Of a stretch of DNA of 64,000 nt, positions 20,538 to 31,810 are shown piece after piece. The translations under genes and the position numbers were made by a program. Position 1 is the stretch's first letter; every line of letters begins with the position of its first letter. A model generated the notes under the pieces. The model ran no database searches. It worked only from the letters and a program-made list of their open reading frames with translations, and was not told the origin of the DNA. The DNA comes from Powellomyces hirtus (lineage: Eukaryota; Chytridiomycota; Chytridiomycetes; Spizellomycetales; Powellomycetaceae). Location of the stretch: NCBI GenBank assembly GCA_025526995.1, contig JAHLKG010000020.1, positions 496,001 to 560,000 on the forward strand, given 5' to 3'.

Positions 20538-22163
20538 ATGGCTTCCGTCACCCACCACGACGAGAAGAAGGACATCCAGACCATCGTCGAGCGCGGCGAG
20601 TACGATGATGAGACCATCGACCCTAAGCACCGAGAGCGCGAGGCTGCTCTCAACAGGGAGATTGATGCCAAGCTCATGGCGAACCCTGAAAAGTTCCCCA
20701 AGGCCATCTACTTCATCATCCCCAACGAACTCGGTGAACGTTTCTGCTACTACGGAATCAACCCCATTCTCAAGCCCTTCCTGAAAAAGATGTTGGGTTA
20801 CTCGATCGCGAAGACCGACTCTGTCCAGCACACCTGGAAGGCCGTCACATACTTCACCCCACTGGCCGGTGCAGCCATTTCCGACTCCTTTTTGGACAAG
20901 TTCAAGACTATCGTCTCCCTCTCCACCATCTACCTCCTCGGAGTTGTTCTTCTCACCGTCTTTTCCAAGCCCGGTCTCATGCCCTACACCGCTGATGGTT
21001 ACATTCCCGCCACTGGTCCTCTCGTTGCCCTTTTCCTCATCTCTATCGGTACCGGTGGTATCAAGCCCTGTGTGTCGTCCCACGGTGGTGACCAGTTCCT
21101 GAACTTCCAGACCGTCAACTTGAATAAGTTCTACAACTACTTCTACATGTCCATCAACCTTGGATCTTTGATCGCCGGATTCATCACCCCCTATGTGCAA
21201 AAGCTCAACTGCTTTGGAAATGACGAGGACTGCTTCGTTTGGGCTTTCGCCATCTGCGTTTTTGCCTTCGCAATCGCCATGACTGTTTTCATCATCGGCA
21301 AGATGTTCTACCGTGTCGTTCCCCCGTCCGGTGTCTTCTTCCCCTGGATTCTGTTCAAGGCTGCTCTGTCCTACACTATCGCTCTCGTCTCCAACGGCTT
21401 CAACCACTCCAAGGCTGCCTCTGCTGCCGCTGCCAAGCACACCGAGTCTGTCATCATTGAACTTTTCGATCTCGTCAAGGTGTTCATCGTCCTGCTCCCT
21501 GTCATTATTTTCTGGCTTGGTTTCGACCAGAACTACTCGACATGGCAGGACTCTACTGACCAGATGTCTCACGACAACTGGTTGAACTCTGAAGTCACCA
21601 ACGCTGTCATCAACCCCTTCTTCATTGTCACGCTTGCTCCCATTTTCGCCAACTTCGTGTACCCCGCAGTTGAGAAGCGCATCCAGTTCGGTCTCCTCCG
21701 TCGTATGGTCCTTGGAATGTTGTTCGCTGCCATCTCTTTCGTCGCCATGGCTCTGATCCAGAAGCGCATCGACGACAACTGTGTCGAGGTTACTTCCACC
21801 AGCGCTCTCGGAAAGGAGACCACCGCCTGCATGCACTACGGTACACACACCGCCATCATGTTCATCCCGTACTTCTTCATCACCGTCGGTGAAGTCCTCG
21901 TTTCCATCTCTGGTCTCAACTTCACCTACATGGAAGTCGGCAAGCGTACCAAGTCCTCTGCTGCCGGTCTGTGGTTGCTTGGCACTGGTGTTGCTAACCT
22001 CATCGTCGCCGTCATGCTGGCTACTGATCTCGGAGAGCCGGAAAAGACTCCTCGCTCAACCTTCTACTGGATCATCGCTGGTCTCTGCCTTGGAGCCATG
22101 GTTTTGCAGGCCATCTTCGCTAAGCTCTACACTTACAAGGCCGATCGTGTGTACAAGTTCTAA
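20538..22163 (+). CDS. PTR2-family proton/peptide symporter
   Basis: This intronless frame of 541 residues has about 12 hydrophobic segments. It carries the POT/PTR2 hallmarks: the ExxER motif in TM1 (NELGERFCYYG, about residue 64) that couples protons to peptide, the conserved GTGGIKPCVSSHGGDQF segment, and the PTR2 signature FYMSINLGSL. The cytosolic N-terminus is charged (residues 1-50) and the C-terminus short. It imports di- and tripeptides across the plasma membrane. Codon use is highly biased and a TATA box and CT-rich leader precede it, both suggesting strong expression. The minus strand is open for 471 codons across it, but that is a codon-bias shadow. Lack of introns contrasts with most neighbours. 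Identification is firm; substrate range is inferred. Confidence 0.95.
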   Translation: MASVTHHDEKKDIQTIVERGEYDDETIDPKHREREAALNREIDAKLMANPEKFPKAIYFIIPNELGERFCYYGINPILKPFLKKMLGYSIAKTDSVQHTWKAVTYFTPLAGAAISDSFLDKFKTIVSLSTIYLLGVVLLTVFSKPGLMPYTADGYIPATGPLVALFLISIGTGGIKPCVSSHGGDQFLNFQTVNLNKFYNYFYMSINLGSLIAGFITPYVQKLNCFGNDEDCFVWAFAICVFAFAIAMTVFIIGKMFYRVVPPSGVFFPWILFKAALSYTIALVSNGFNHSKAASAAAAKHTESVIIELFDLVKVFIVLLPVIIFWLGFDQNYSTWQDSTDQMSHDNWLNSEVTNAVINPFFIVTLAPIFANFVYPAVEKRIQFGLLRRMVLGMLFAAISFVAMALIQKRIDDNCVEVTSTSALGKETTACMHYGTHTAIMFIPYFFITVGEVLVSISGLNFTYMEVGKRTKSSAAGLWLLGTGVANLIVAVMLATDLGEPEKTPRSTFYWIIAGLCLGAMVLQAIFAKLYTYKADRVYKF

Positions 22164-22497
22164 GGCATATAGTGTTCTGTTATTCATTCATGCACTCTTA
22201 GTTCTGTCATCAATTTGTATAATATACCATATTGCTCAAAATTCGTACTTTATTGGTTCTACGTTATGAATCTGGTGAGAACTGGGCGCTGCGTGGGAAC
22301 TTTGAAGGGGGAGAATGGGAAGCAGCTTGCCATTCCGTTCGGGTCGGGCAATTATCATCTCTGAATGAGATTGATGTGCATGTAATTAGTTCATACGGAA
22401 TGTGAAGAAAAGCGTAGCAGATAAAAACGAGGAGCTCTTGCTGATTCACAGCAGCAAAGGTTCGCTAGTTCAGGTTTTGAGATGAGAGTAGACAAGC

Positions 22498-22501
22498 AAA
22501 A
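22498..22501 (-). terminator. RNA polymerase III T4 terminator
   Basis: Four consecutive T on the minus strand, 11 nt downstream of the tRNA-Met 3' end, suit Pol III termination. Confidence 0.6.
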
Positions 22502-22512
22502 CAGAATTCCGT

Positions 22513-22584
22513 GCGAGATGGGAGGATCGAACTCCCGACCTTGAGATTATGAGACTCACGCTCTGCCAACTGAGCCAATCTCGC
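22513..22584 (-). tRNA. tRNA-Met (CAT), elongator
   Basis: 72 nt without intron. The acceptor stem is GCGAGAT/ATCTCGC (7 bp). The D-arm box A is GGCTCAGTTGGC and the anticodon loop CTCATAA with anticodon CAT. The T-arm is GGGAG-TTCGATC-CTCCC, holding box B. It lacks the initiator's special T-loop features, so elongator Met is the better reading. Confidence 0.93.
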
Positions 22585-22792
22585 TTTATTTACGTTTTGA
22601 CGTAAAACCCCGACATATATGATAGTTACTACAAACCCAAATAAGTCATCTGTTCATCGCTTCACTCGTCTTGTTCCTCTCGGCATTATTTTGCCCTTCA
22701 ATTGTCTTCAATTAGCTACGGGATCTTTTCACTCAAGTCTCTTCGTCTATTGTGCAATGATGTATGGGGTGCACAAATAATAATGAAGGTGG

Positions 22793-24628
22793 CTAACTAG
22801 ATTGCACCGGTTTGGCAACCACATGCGGCGTGGAGGGGGAGACATTTCTTGGGCCAGTGTAGAAGAACTTGTCAATGGTCTCTTGTGTCAAGGTCGCGCG
22901 ACGCTGGATGAAGAGACGCAATCAGTACCCAATCACCAACGAGAGAATGAGCACCCATGTAATGGAAGATTCTTACATCTTGCAGATCTTTCACAATAGC
23001 GCTGATGACTTCAATGCACTTCTGTTTTATCTCTCCGCTCAGCATTTCGCCGCTCGAGTACTTTCTGTTGATCTCGGCCAACTCCTCGTCGTCATCGAGG
23101 AAGAAACGAAGGTACTGGTAGCTGACGTCCACTTCGCAGTTGCCGCCGTGGGCACGGTGCTCTTCTTTGTTCTCTCGGCCGCCGGAGAAGGCATACTTGT
23201 TGATTTTGTTTTTGATCTGCGCGGGGGTGTCGCTGAGGTTGATGGCTGACGTTGGGATCGACGCTGACATTTTGGAGGAGGGACCCTGAAAAGACCAACA
23301 CGCAATCAGCAAGAAATCAACGTGGCCAATTGGTTCGTTTGATAGCCTACCTGCAGCGCCGGGAAGAACATGGCGTGCAAAAGGGATGGCTTAGGGTACT
23401 TGAGCTTGCTGGCTACGTCCCGCGTGAGCCTGAAGTACGGGTCTTGGTCAATGGCACATGGAATCAGACATGGGATATCGCCCTTGGGGCCAAAGATCTG
23501 CGGGAATGAGTTGGAGAAAGAAGGCGCGGCTTGCACAGATACGAAGTGCAGTTTGCCAACGTTATCGCTGAAAAAAGAAAGCCCAAGTTAGCCATGCAAT
23601 ATTGTCATATTGCGGCAGAGAGGTGGTGGGCTATATGGATCTGCGAACACCCACCTGTCGACGAATCCAAATGTCGCTCTCGAAGCCGAGGTAGTGATGC
23701 ACTTGGAAATGCGAACAACGTTCTGGTAGAAAGAAGCGCTGTTTCATACGTTAGCTGGATATCACCAGTGAGAACATCTTGTCGTTCCTATGTCGTACTT
23801 CATGTAGTTCAAGTTCGAAAAGATGAGGGTCTTCTCGGGATCGAAACCAAACGCCATGATGTCCTTGGCATTTTCCTGCGTGTACTTGTGCACCTCCTCA
23901 AACTTGACGTCCTTCTTGTTGAACAAGAACTTTTCATCGTCTGTGAGCTGAATGACCAATGGGCATTGGAACACATCCTGTAACCACCTTTAAGGATAGT
24001 TCGGGACGTCAGCAGTGTGGACGAGTGTTGCTAGCGGGATCGATGACTTACTTGCAGAACAGGAACGGCACCATGTGTCCCACATGCATGCTCCCAGCGC
24101 CGGGTCCCCGACCAGTGTACAGGTAGAAGGGCTTTCCTTTCTCATATCGGTCCAGCAACTTTGTGAAGTCTCTAATGAGAGCGACCGACACGAGATCAGT
24201 ATAAAGTTGGGAATTGAAACCCAAGCAAACTCTAAATATCATAGCGTCCCCGTATAGTCATATCTCTCAGGGTACATCCGGATCGTTCCCTTCACCAGTT
24301 CTCCAAAGCTGAGTACATACCGGTGAGAGAAGAACAAGCCTCTTCGCAAGAACGGGTGCGGCCGTCGTCCCGTGAGTCTTTCCAGACGGTCCAAGAGCGC
24401 CTGATCGATACGACGGGTTCCAAACTGTTCGATGAGTTTGTTGTAGTCGATGGCTACGACTTTGCCGTCAACCTGAGCTCCTTGGACCGCCCAGGGGGTT
24501 ACGACCTGGTCCTGCGGTCCGTCCGCTGCGACAACGTCTGACGCCGCAGGGACGGGCGCCGCGGTTGGCTCTTCAGCAGCGTTGGCTGCTGGGACAGCGT
24601 TTGCTGGTTGCAGAGGTTTTTCTGACAT
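22793..24628 (-). CDS. tryptophanyl-tRNA synthetase, cytosolic
   Basis: Seven exons (24628-24321, 24171-24052, 23987-23799, 23738-23655, 23567-23351, 23285-22977, 22903-22793) join in phase to 445 residues. Class I motifs are present: the HIGH equivalent in [19 protein letters not shown], and KMSAS ([19 protein letters not shown]) near residue 300. The substrate region [20 protein letters not shown] and the anticodon-binding C-terminus are typical of the eukaryotic cytosolic form. The Ala/Pro-rich N-terminal 60 residues are a variable appendix without mitochondrial character. It charges tRNA-Trp. A tRNA gene lies 200 bp downstream, which is probably chance. Identification is firm. Confidence 0.95.
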
Positions 24629-25703
24629 TTTTCTTGCTTAGAATAAACAGTATAGGTCTTCACCCAGGGATTTCAACAACCTTCGCACCGTTATATGGAA
24701 GTTTTGTGACGAGCGAAATAGTCGTACTTAATTTAAACTGGATGCTATATTTGAGATGTGAGTAATCATGCAAATGTGACATTTGTAGTTGGCATGACTA
24801 CCTCTGAGCAGTCATGTGACTCTGAATTGGAATAAAAACTCGGCTGTCCCCAATTTTCTTGCGCTCAGAGTATTTCTTTTCCCGCCAGCTGCCATTGCAA
24901 TCGTCACAAGGTATGTCTCAAATATATCAGACATACGGATCAATGAAGGATGGGAGAGAGAGAGAAGTCGAAAGGATGATAGCAAATAAAAGACATTTTG
25001 CACGTCAGGAGGATGTCCCTTGGGGCAAGTGACTGACAAAAAGCTATACCCAAATTTCTGAACCACGACCTCGCATATGGGAAAGACGAATGGAGAGGGA
25101 GAATGGGCGGGTTCAATGATGTTTCGGAATAGCGTTTCTAATCATGCCGTTCCTTGCTCGTTTTTCAGATATCCTCATGTTTCCGTGCTGGCAAGGATGT
25201 TTTATGAGAACTTTCTTTTCTTTCAGATGGATGATCGGACCGTTGATCTGTCCACTCCCAGCGCTCGGAGCCTCGCCGATTGAGCATCCAGCGCAGGCAG
25301 CCGGCTGATCAACGTTCTGCAAATCCGTAGTAACTCAAATGTCCTTCGATGTGGACCCACAATTAAGTCAGGAATGTTTGCGCCATTGGGACCATTTGGT
25401 TGGCCCCTTTTTCCGTAGCAGCTTTCCGTTACAATCGTGGAACATAAGGACCGTTTTGCCTTGAATGTTTTCGTTTTGAAATACTTCTAACTGAGACTGG
25501 TCACTGTCCGTGAGAGTAGAAGCCGGCGTCTCGATCATTTCTTCGGAATGATTGGAGTCCGTGCGTCGCTTCTTAGTAACATTGGACGTACACTCAATGA
25601 TATATGGTGTCCTTATGCTATTTACAAAGTGAACATTTACACATGGATGAGGCTCGGAAAAGAATCACTACAGCACAACGTGGCCACCAACGGGTTCAGT
25701 TGC
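24629..25703. other. intergenic spacer between TrpRS and the SppA-like gene
   Basis: About 1.1 kb, AT-richer than the flanking exons. No frame with a recognisable product and no RNA gene seen. The TrpRS promoter should lie at its left end. Confidence 0.5.
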
Positions 25704-28333
25704 TCACAAAGTCCGCTGAATTGGGTCCATGCCCGCCTCAATGGTCGCACTCGGAGTCAAGCTCACACCGGCACTGCGAGCCAACTGCTCAGTGCCAGCA
25801 TGGACGGCATGCCGCGTGGCCGCCTGTGCAATGCCAGCGACGCTCGCCTGCATGTCCACCGATATTGCTCCAAGATAGTCGTCCAGGGCACCGCTTTCGA
25901 CGAAATCCTCCAAGGCGCCTTTGGAACGGGGATAAACTTGAACGACCATCTTTGCGTTGTCTGACCCATGTGCTGCGTGCTCCATGGCAACTTGGAGTGC
26001 CCGTTCGAGGCCACCTGAGGGTTCACATCAACCTAATTAGCCATGGGCAGTAAAAGGATATGCGATATGCAGCTCACCAAGCTCATCAATCAAACCAAGC
26101 TCCAATGCTTGTTCACCAGTGTAAACTCTCCCTCCCGCGATTTTTTCCACTTGTTCGCGGGGCATGCGCCGTCCTTTAGCCACCACATCAATAAAGTTTT
26201 GATAGAAAGTGTCGCTCATGCTCTGAACGCGGGCCAAATTTCGACCAGACAAGCGGTTGAACACTGAGCCTGCGCGGGCACCATCCGAGAAGGCAACGCG
26301 GTTGTCCACATTCAGGCCAAAATGGTCAAGGAACTTTTGAGTCAGCACGGGGCGCGCGTAGGCGATCCCTATGCTTCCCGTAATGGTCCCCGGGGAAGCC
26401 AGAATTTTGCGGCAGTTTGCAGTTATCCATACGCCTGTTGACTGACATCAGTGTCTTTGAAAAAGAAGACTGGTCATTCTGTTCACGTACCACCGCTGGC
26501 TGAAACATTCCCGAAACTGGCAATAACTGGCTTTTTGTAGTGTTCTTGCGCATATTCGATCGCGTCTCGCATAGTGTCACTCGCCCACATCCCACCGCCT
26601 GGGGTATCTGATGTAACAGAAGGAGAACGCTCTTTAGCTGGGAAATGTTGCATCGGGTACGTCTGACACAAGTCGTAAACTCACCCATACGCATCACGAT
26701 AGCCCCGACATTCTTATCTTCCGCGGCCTCCAAAACAGTTTTTGCGACCTTGTCCGGTGCATACTGTCCTTCCCCTTCCTTGATTTGGCCGCTGACATGT
26801 ATGAGGGCAATGTTCACTTTCTTCTTGGCGGGCAACTTTTTCAGCTCCTTCTTGACCTCTTTGGCACGAAGGTACTTGTAACGCGTGAAAGGCATTTCTT
26901 GAACCTTGCTCTCGGCACCCTTGTGCCAGGTCTCGCGCTTGTAGGCGACATCAGTGATCAAACCGGCTGACAGGGCTTCGTCGCTCATCAATGGGGAGAC
27001 GTCCATGAGAGCACGGACTTTGTCGTCGGCAGTCATATTGCCCGTCATCTGAATTTCGCCTCCTTCCGCCGTCTTGGTCATTCCTCCCCACTGCTTCATT
27101 GCAGAAGTAGAGAACGCTTGCAGGCCAGCGGACCTCGCGGAAGCGATTCCGCGGAGGAATTGTTCGTTCAGGGCACCGAACAAGGCTCTCGTGTTTTCGT
27201 AGATGGGTTTCGGCATTTCAGTGTCTGTGAACATCGCCATCGCGCCTTTGCATTCGCCTTTGGACAACGGCACGACATCCACTCCCAACCGTTCCAAAAG
27301 GGTTTTGACGAACTGTATAATGCGAGAGTATGTGTCAAGCAGACAGCGCGACATCAGCGAGCATCACACTCCACGTACCGGCATAGTGCTTGAGTAACCA
27401 TTCATTTGTAAGAGTCCATTCGGCTCCATGGTGACCTTGTCGAACGCAGTTGCAAGATAAAAGTAATCCTGGTTGTCTGCATAAATCCTCTAAAAATGAG
27501 CATGGTATCTAGCTGCACTGGCTGACAGCAAGCGTCTTCCTACCAAATGTGTCGGTAAATGCTGTCAGACTGTACTTTTTATCGCCAAACTTTCGGCGTT
27601 TGGCTTCGCGGAATGCTCGAATCGCTTCGTGAAGCTCCTGCGCCTGGAGGAATCAAATTAACGTGTCAAATGGTGCTTTAGAAACACGATTGTGACAACG
27701 AATGAAGGTGACCTGCGCAAGACCCAACCGTGGGCGAGGCGTGGCGCTAAATCCAGCTTGACCAAAGTCCATCTCAAGTCCTGCGAGGGCACAACGAGTA
27801 TGCGTTCGTACTTAAAATCATTGACGATTGATTGCTTGATGGTGTTTGGAAAGCAACGAACCTTTGACGCGATCGTCATCCTTGGCCCATCGCAGCGCCT
27901 GTACTGCTTCGAATAGAGTCACATGCTGCTGTCCTGCAGCGGCGAGTTTACCGAGGAGTCCATTGTTCTCCTTTGCTTCCACTATTCCGTTCTGTGGGAG
28001 TGAAGGAAGAAAGAAGAAGAGCGACGTCCTCGTCAGCACTCTTGAATCGGGAGCAGGCAAAACCAAGACATACCCTGCTCAGCTTCCACTTGAGAACGGT
28101 TCCATCATGGATCGTGAACAGCTAACAAAGCGGTGACCACAAGATGGCAAGTCAGTTCGGGGCATCTTGGACGCGACCATGCGGATATTGCATACTTTTT
28201 TCTGCCGTGCGACCAGGCCCGCACTTTTGTATGAGGAATATGCAAGGGCAAGGACGACGAATGCACCGGTAGCTACTACGCAGACATCGCTTGCTACCGA
28301 CAGGATGCTGGACTCGCTATTGCTGGCAGCCAT
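25704..28333 (-). CDS. SppA/protease IV-like serine peptidase (family S49)
   Basis: Ten exons (28333-28196, 28121-28074, 27991-27862, 27780-27713, 27643-27544, 27476-27379, 27312-26685, 26607-26491, 26434-26078, 26014-25704) join exactly to 664 residues. Residues 15-35 form one TM helix. The protein has the double S49 layout of the 67K-type SppA. The first half carries the catalytic Lys (GECKGAM, about Lys216) and the second the nucleophile Ser in GNVSASGGVWIT (about Ser441), matching the Lys/Ser dyad of bacterial SppA. In bacteria and plastids this enzyme degrades cleaved signal peptides or membrane proteins. Here the TM anchor suggests mitochondrial or ER membrane, which is inference. No frame breaks. 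SppA-type enzymes are not a usual fungal component. Confidence 0.9.
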
Positions 28334-28985
28334 GAAAGAACTTCTTGTACTTGTGTAAAATATGACACAATTGCATAGTATCCAGACCGGGACTAAACCT
28401 CTGAGGAGGTCTTTTTATGCACACATTTGAAACGGACTGACGTGAAGTCGGAGACATGTCCTCGTCGCAATTGCCGATATCAGTGAACGGAGCCCTTTAG
28501 CAACGTGTCACAAAGCCGTTGGTGGGCGCCGTCCGAACGTACGACGTGGGCTACAGTATACACCGCGAGTATTGCGGTATCTACTGTACTTTGGAGATCA
28601 AGCTCAAATTTTCTGAATTTTCTGCTCGCCGGTCGTTAGACGGAAGCAATGGCTGTACATATCGTGTGCGATAAAAAAAAAATATTGAAGGTTTTATGAA
28701 CGCCCAACATTTTGATTCTTGTCCAAATTCTTGCCATCATATTGCGAGGGATACTAGAACAAGCATGTGCCTTCGCTGAGGGCCTGAATGACTCACATGA
28801 CATCATCAGTACTCTCTCTCCGAATCAACTGGGGTGTTCCTTCGCGTGAGTGCAACTTTTCTTTTTTGTTTCGCTGGATTTTATTTTTATTCATCAACCG
28901 TTTCGTGTGCGTGTCCATTTCCATCCATAGTTCACAGTAGTCTTTCTCTACATCGTCTCCCGCGCTTTTCTTTCATCCTTCAACC

Positions 28986-29592
28986 ATGTTCGCAACTGCA
29001 CTCCGCCGTACCGCGCTCCTCCGACCCACGTTCGCGCTCGGCAGCCAGGCCAGATATTCCTCTCGCCTCTCGGCATCAGAGCTGCGCAAAAAGCTAGATG
29101 TCTCCCATTCAGGCGAGACAATAGCAGTCGACATCCACAGCAAGACTGAGATGAGTGAGAGCGGCTTGGCGGATCGTTACAAGATCAAAGGTAGGTTCCA
29201 TTTTTGACCGGCGGATAGTGATGACCTCAGAGTGTCTAATGCAGCGCGCCCCACTCTGCAGTTTCGGATCTGAAAGATATCCTGAAAAGCGGAGAGAAGG
29301 AGAAGGAGGATGCTCGATTTCAATACTCATCCGGACATGTGTCCTGCTACATCAACTCCTCAAAGTCGTCCAGTGTTGCGGCCGAAGTCCGCCGTCGGGG
29401 ACAAAGTACAAAGAAGTAAGGCACCTGTTTGATTGATATGAAACACCTAAGACCTTCCACTGACGGTTTGCCTTCATGTATCAAAGGGGTGGCGATGAGA
29501 AGGAGCTGGAGGAAGAGTTCAATGGCGAGTATGGCGCTGGAAATCAAGAAATAAGCAAGGACTCTGGGTCCAAGCAACCAGTCAACTTATAG
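28986..29592 (+). CDS. small predicted mitochondrial protein, unknown
   Basis: Three exons (28986-29190, 29262-29415, 29487-29592) join in phase to 154 residues. The N-terminus is a textbook mitochondrial presequence: no acids, Arg-rich, with RYSS near residue 24 as a likely cleavage site. The mature part is hydrophilic and acidic/basic mixed, with a Lys/Glu-rich end (EKELEEEFNGEYGAGN). No domain recognised. The start is the first ATG after a T-rich leader. Confidence 0.65.
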
Positions 29593-30140
29593 GGATTATC
29601 GAGTCCTCTTGTTCAACATAGATTTCCATTCATTGAGATGCATTTCGTAGTGACTTTGAACGATAATTTAAAGCCGTGGAACAATAACATGCAGAGCTGT
29701 TCAGATTCTCTCGACGAAGCACGTGCTGCGCATCGTCCCAAATGTAGCAGCCGTCAAACAGCGGAGTTTGGCGAGTCTTCTTCGCATTGAATTTGTTTGA
29801 ATATTCTTTTTTGATGCGACATAAAAGAGCCCCCAGTTGGCTCCGCAGTCTCCTTGCTCCGATGGCCAAATACGACGATCACCTAATCAGAAACTTTCCT
29901 ACACTTCACTTTGGAGAATAGAGAGTCTTGCGATGCGAGCCACAAACCAATACCTTGATTGTTGATTCACGTTACGCTATAAATAGAGCTTTACAATTCG
30001 ATCGACAACCAAACGAAATTAGTTGCTCCAACCGCTTTTGCACTGTTGGTAGATTTCATCCGACAGGCTGGCCAAGCGAGAGCAAACATACACCTATAGC
30101 CGGGCTGGGCTTACCTTCGGCCCTACAAACAGCAAGGCCG
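29593..30140. other. intergenic spacer
   Basis: No supported gene. A minus-strand frame (29630-29869) opens with TTG rather than ATG and has no family features. The receptor promoter should lie at its right end. Confidence 0.45.
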
Positions 30141-31810
30141 ATGGAGCCACCACAAGAGATTCCCATAGGTGTTCCAATTTATCGACCCTTCGACGACGTG
30201 AACTTAGCCCATTCGATTACAACCAGTATTTTCCAAATACTTTCGGTCTTATTGGCGGTCTTGAATGTGTGTGTGTTCTGGAATTCTCGCGCGCTCCGGC
30301 ACGGCCCCGCTCGCTGGCATAATTGGATTGTGGTCCATACAAACTTGGGAGACTTTCTAATGTAAGAGCGGGTCAAATATCATCCTAGCTCCCTTCTTTG
30401 CTTCTTTGGGACCATTTAAACCTGCTGATATGATGTCGTGTTACCCTTTTGGCTTAACAGGAACATCTTCAGCGTGGTATCCCAGCTTGATATGCTGCGA
30501 GCGCAAGCATGGTATGCTACCGACTAGTAACGACTGCAAGTGTCCTCGACTGACAATTACTTGGCCTGGTACAGGAACCACTCCGACACTTGGTGTCAAT
30601 TTCAGGGCTTCACGACCCTGGTGGGCGCCTTCATATCCATCAATGGGGTGGTACTGTTAACGCAAGAGCGCACGACCACAATCCTGATGGCCAAGGAGTG
30701 GGGAGCCAAGCAGACAATTTTTGGGTTAACCTCTTCGACGGTGTTTTCAATTGTCACTACCTCCCTGTTTTTCTACGACGGAAATCGACTGGCGCTGCAA
30801 GAAAGCGGGCTGTACTGCTGTCCAGACTGTAAGCGCCTGCATTTCTCAGAGATGAACACAGGTCATTTACCGCTTTATGTGTGTCCTCCATAGGGGGCGG
30901 GCAAGTCTTGCGCCCGCAACCGCATCCCACCCTCAACCGCTATCTCGGCTCAATTATCTTTTCACTCGTGGTGCTAGCAATCATTGGCATTTTTGGATCT
31001 TATTTATCAATATGGCTGATCGTACGGCGGGCGAACCGGAAGCTCACGCACTGGCAAAGAACGCCGACGGTAACCCTTGACCAGTCGGACACTGAAATCC
31101 CGGCTGGACTCAAGGCCAGCGGCAGCGAGAGTAAGCTTCCGAATGTCGAAGCCCCGAATCCACAGAAGAGCTTCAGTGTAGGAGATCCAATTAGATCTGT
31201 TCAAATGGACTCCATGCTTGACTGCTCGGATCCCATATCGTCACGGCGGCCCAACGTGACCATTGAGCCATCGGCTCACAACCCGCAACCTAGACCGAGG
31301 AACATGGAAAATGGTAGCTCACGCCGTCTCAAATTGTCGTCTTGTGTTGATACTACAGCCATTTAGCACTGACCATTGACCGCCTCCCTCCCATTGCCAC
31401 GTTGGTCTCCTGAACAGAGATTGCAACAAAGTGCTGTGTCATGGTATTCTCTGTTATGCTTCTCTGGTTGCCCCACACCATCAAAATGGCATGGACTATC
31501 AGCACCACCGGCCCGGTACCGAAGATATATGACGCGTATTCCGCCACCATATCCATATGTCCAGGTAACGTCCCATTCCCGGCATTCCCCTTCTCCCCTC
31601 CTTTTAGATTGGGCGGGGGACTGTATGTTGATACATTCCACAGGCTTCATCAACCCGCTCATCAACTTCTTCATGGACTCACAATGGAAAGACGGAGCCT
31701 ACGAGCTGTTTAGGGACATTTCTGTTTGCTGGAGGAACTTTAGAAAACGGCGTCTGTCGTCCGGGGCAGGAAAAACGCCAAAGGAACCTCGCTCGCCTCC
31801 ACCCAAATAG
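30141..31810 (+). CDS. seven-transmembrane receptor (GPCR-like)
   Basis: Six exons (30141-30361, 30461-30511, 30575-30828, 30894-31313, 31418-31564, 31644-31810) join to 419 residues. Seven hydrophobic helices follow in order. TM1 is ITTSIFQILSVLLAVLNVCVF. TM3 has an outer Cys (WCQFQGF) and ends LLTQERTTTI, where Glu-Arg recalls the E/DRY switch. TM4 to TM6 come next, and TM7 ends GFINPLINFFMD, an NPxxx variant. The loop between TM5 and TM6 is about 115 residues, polar and Ser/Pro-rich, a likely G-protein and kinase site. The basic C-tail is about 40 residues long. The layout resembles cAMP-receptor-like or Git3-like families; ligand unknown. The start ATG lies two codons before a hydrophilic N-terminus without signal peptide. 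Confidence 0.8.

Noticed and set aside
20433..21848. 471-codon minus-strand ORF
   Set aside because: Antisense of the PTR2 transporter, which has clear family motifs. A codon-bias shadow.
24309..24320. 12-nt GT..AG element in the TrpRS gene
   Set aside because: Too short for an intron. The true intron is 24172-24320, giving the conserved FFSHRDF sequence.
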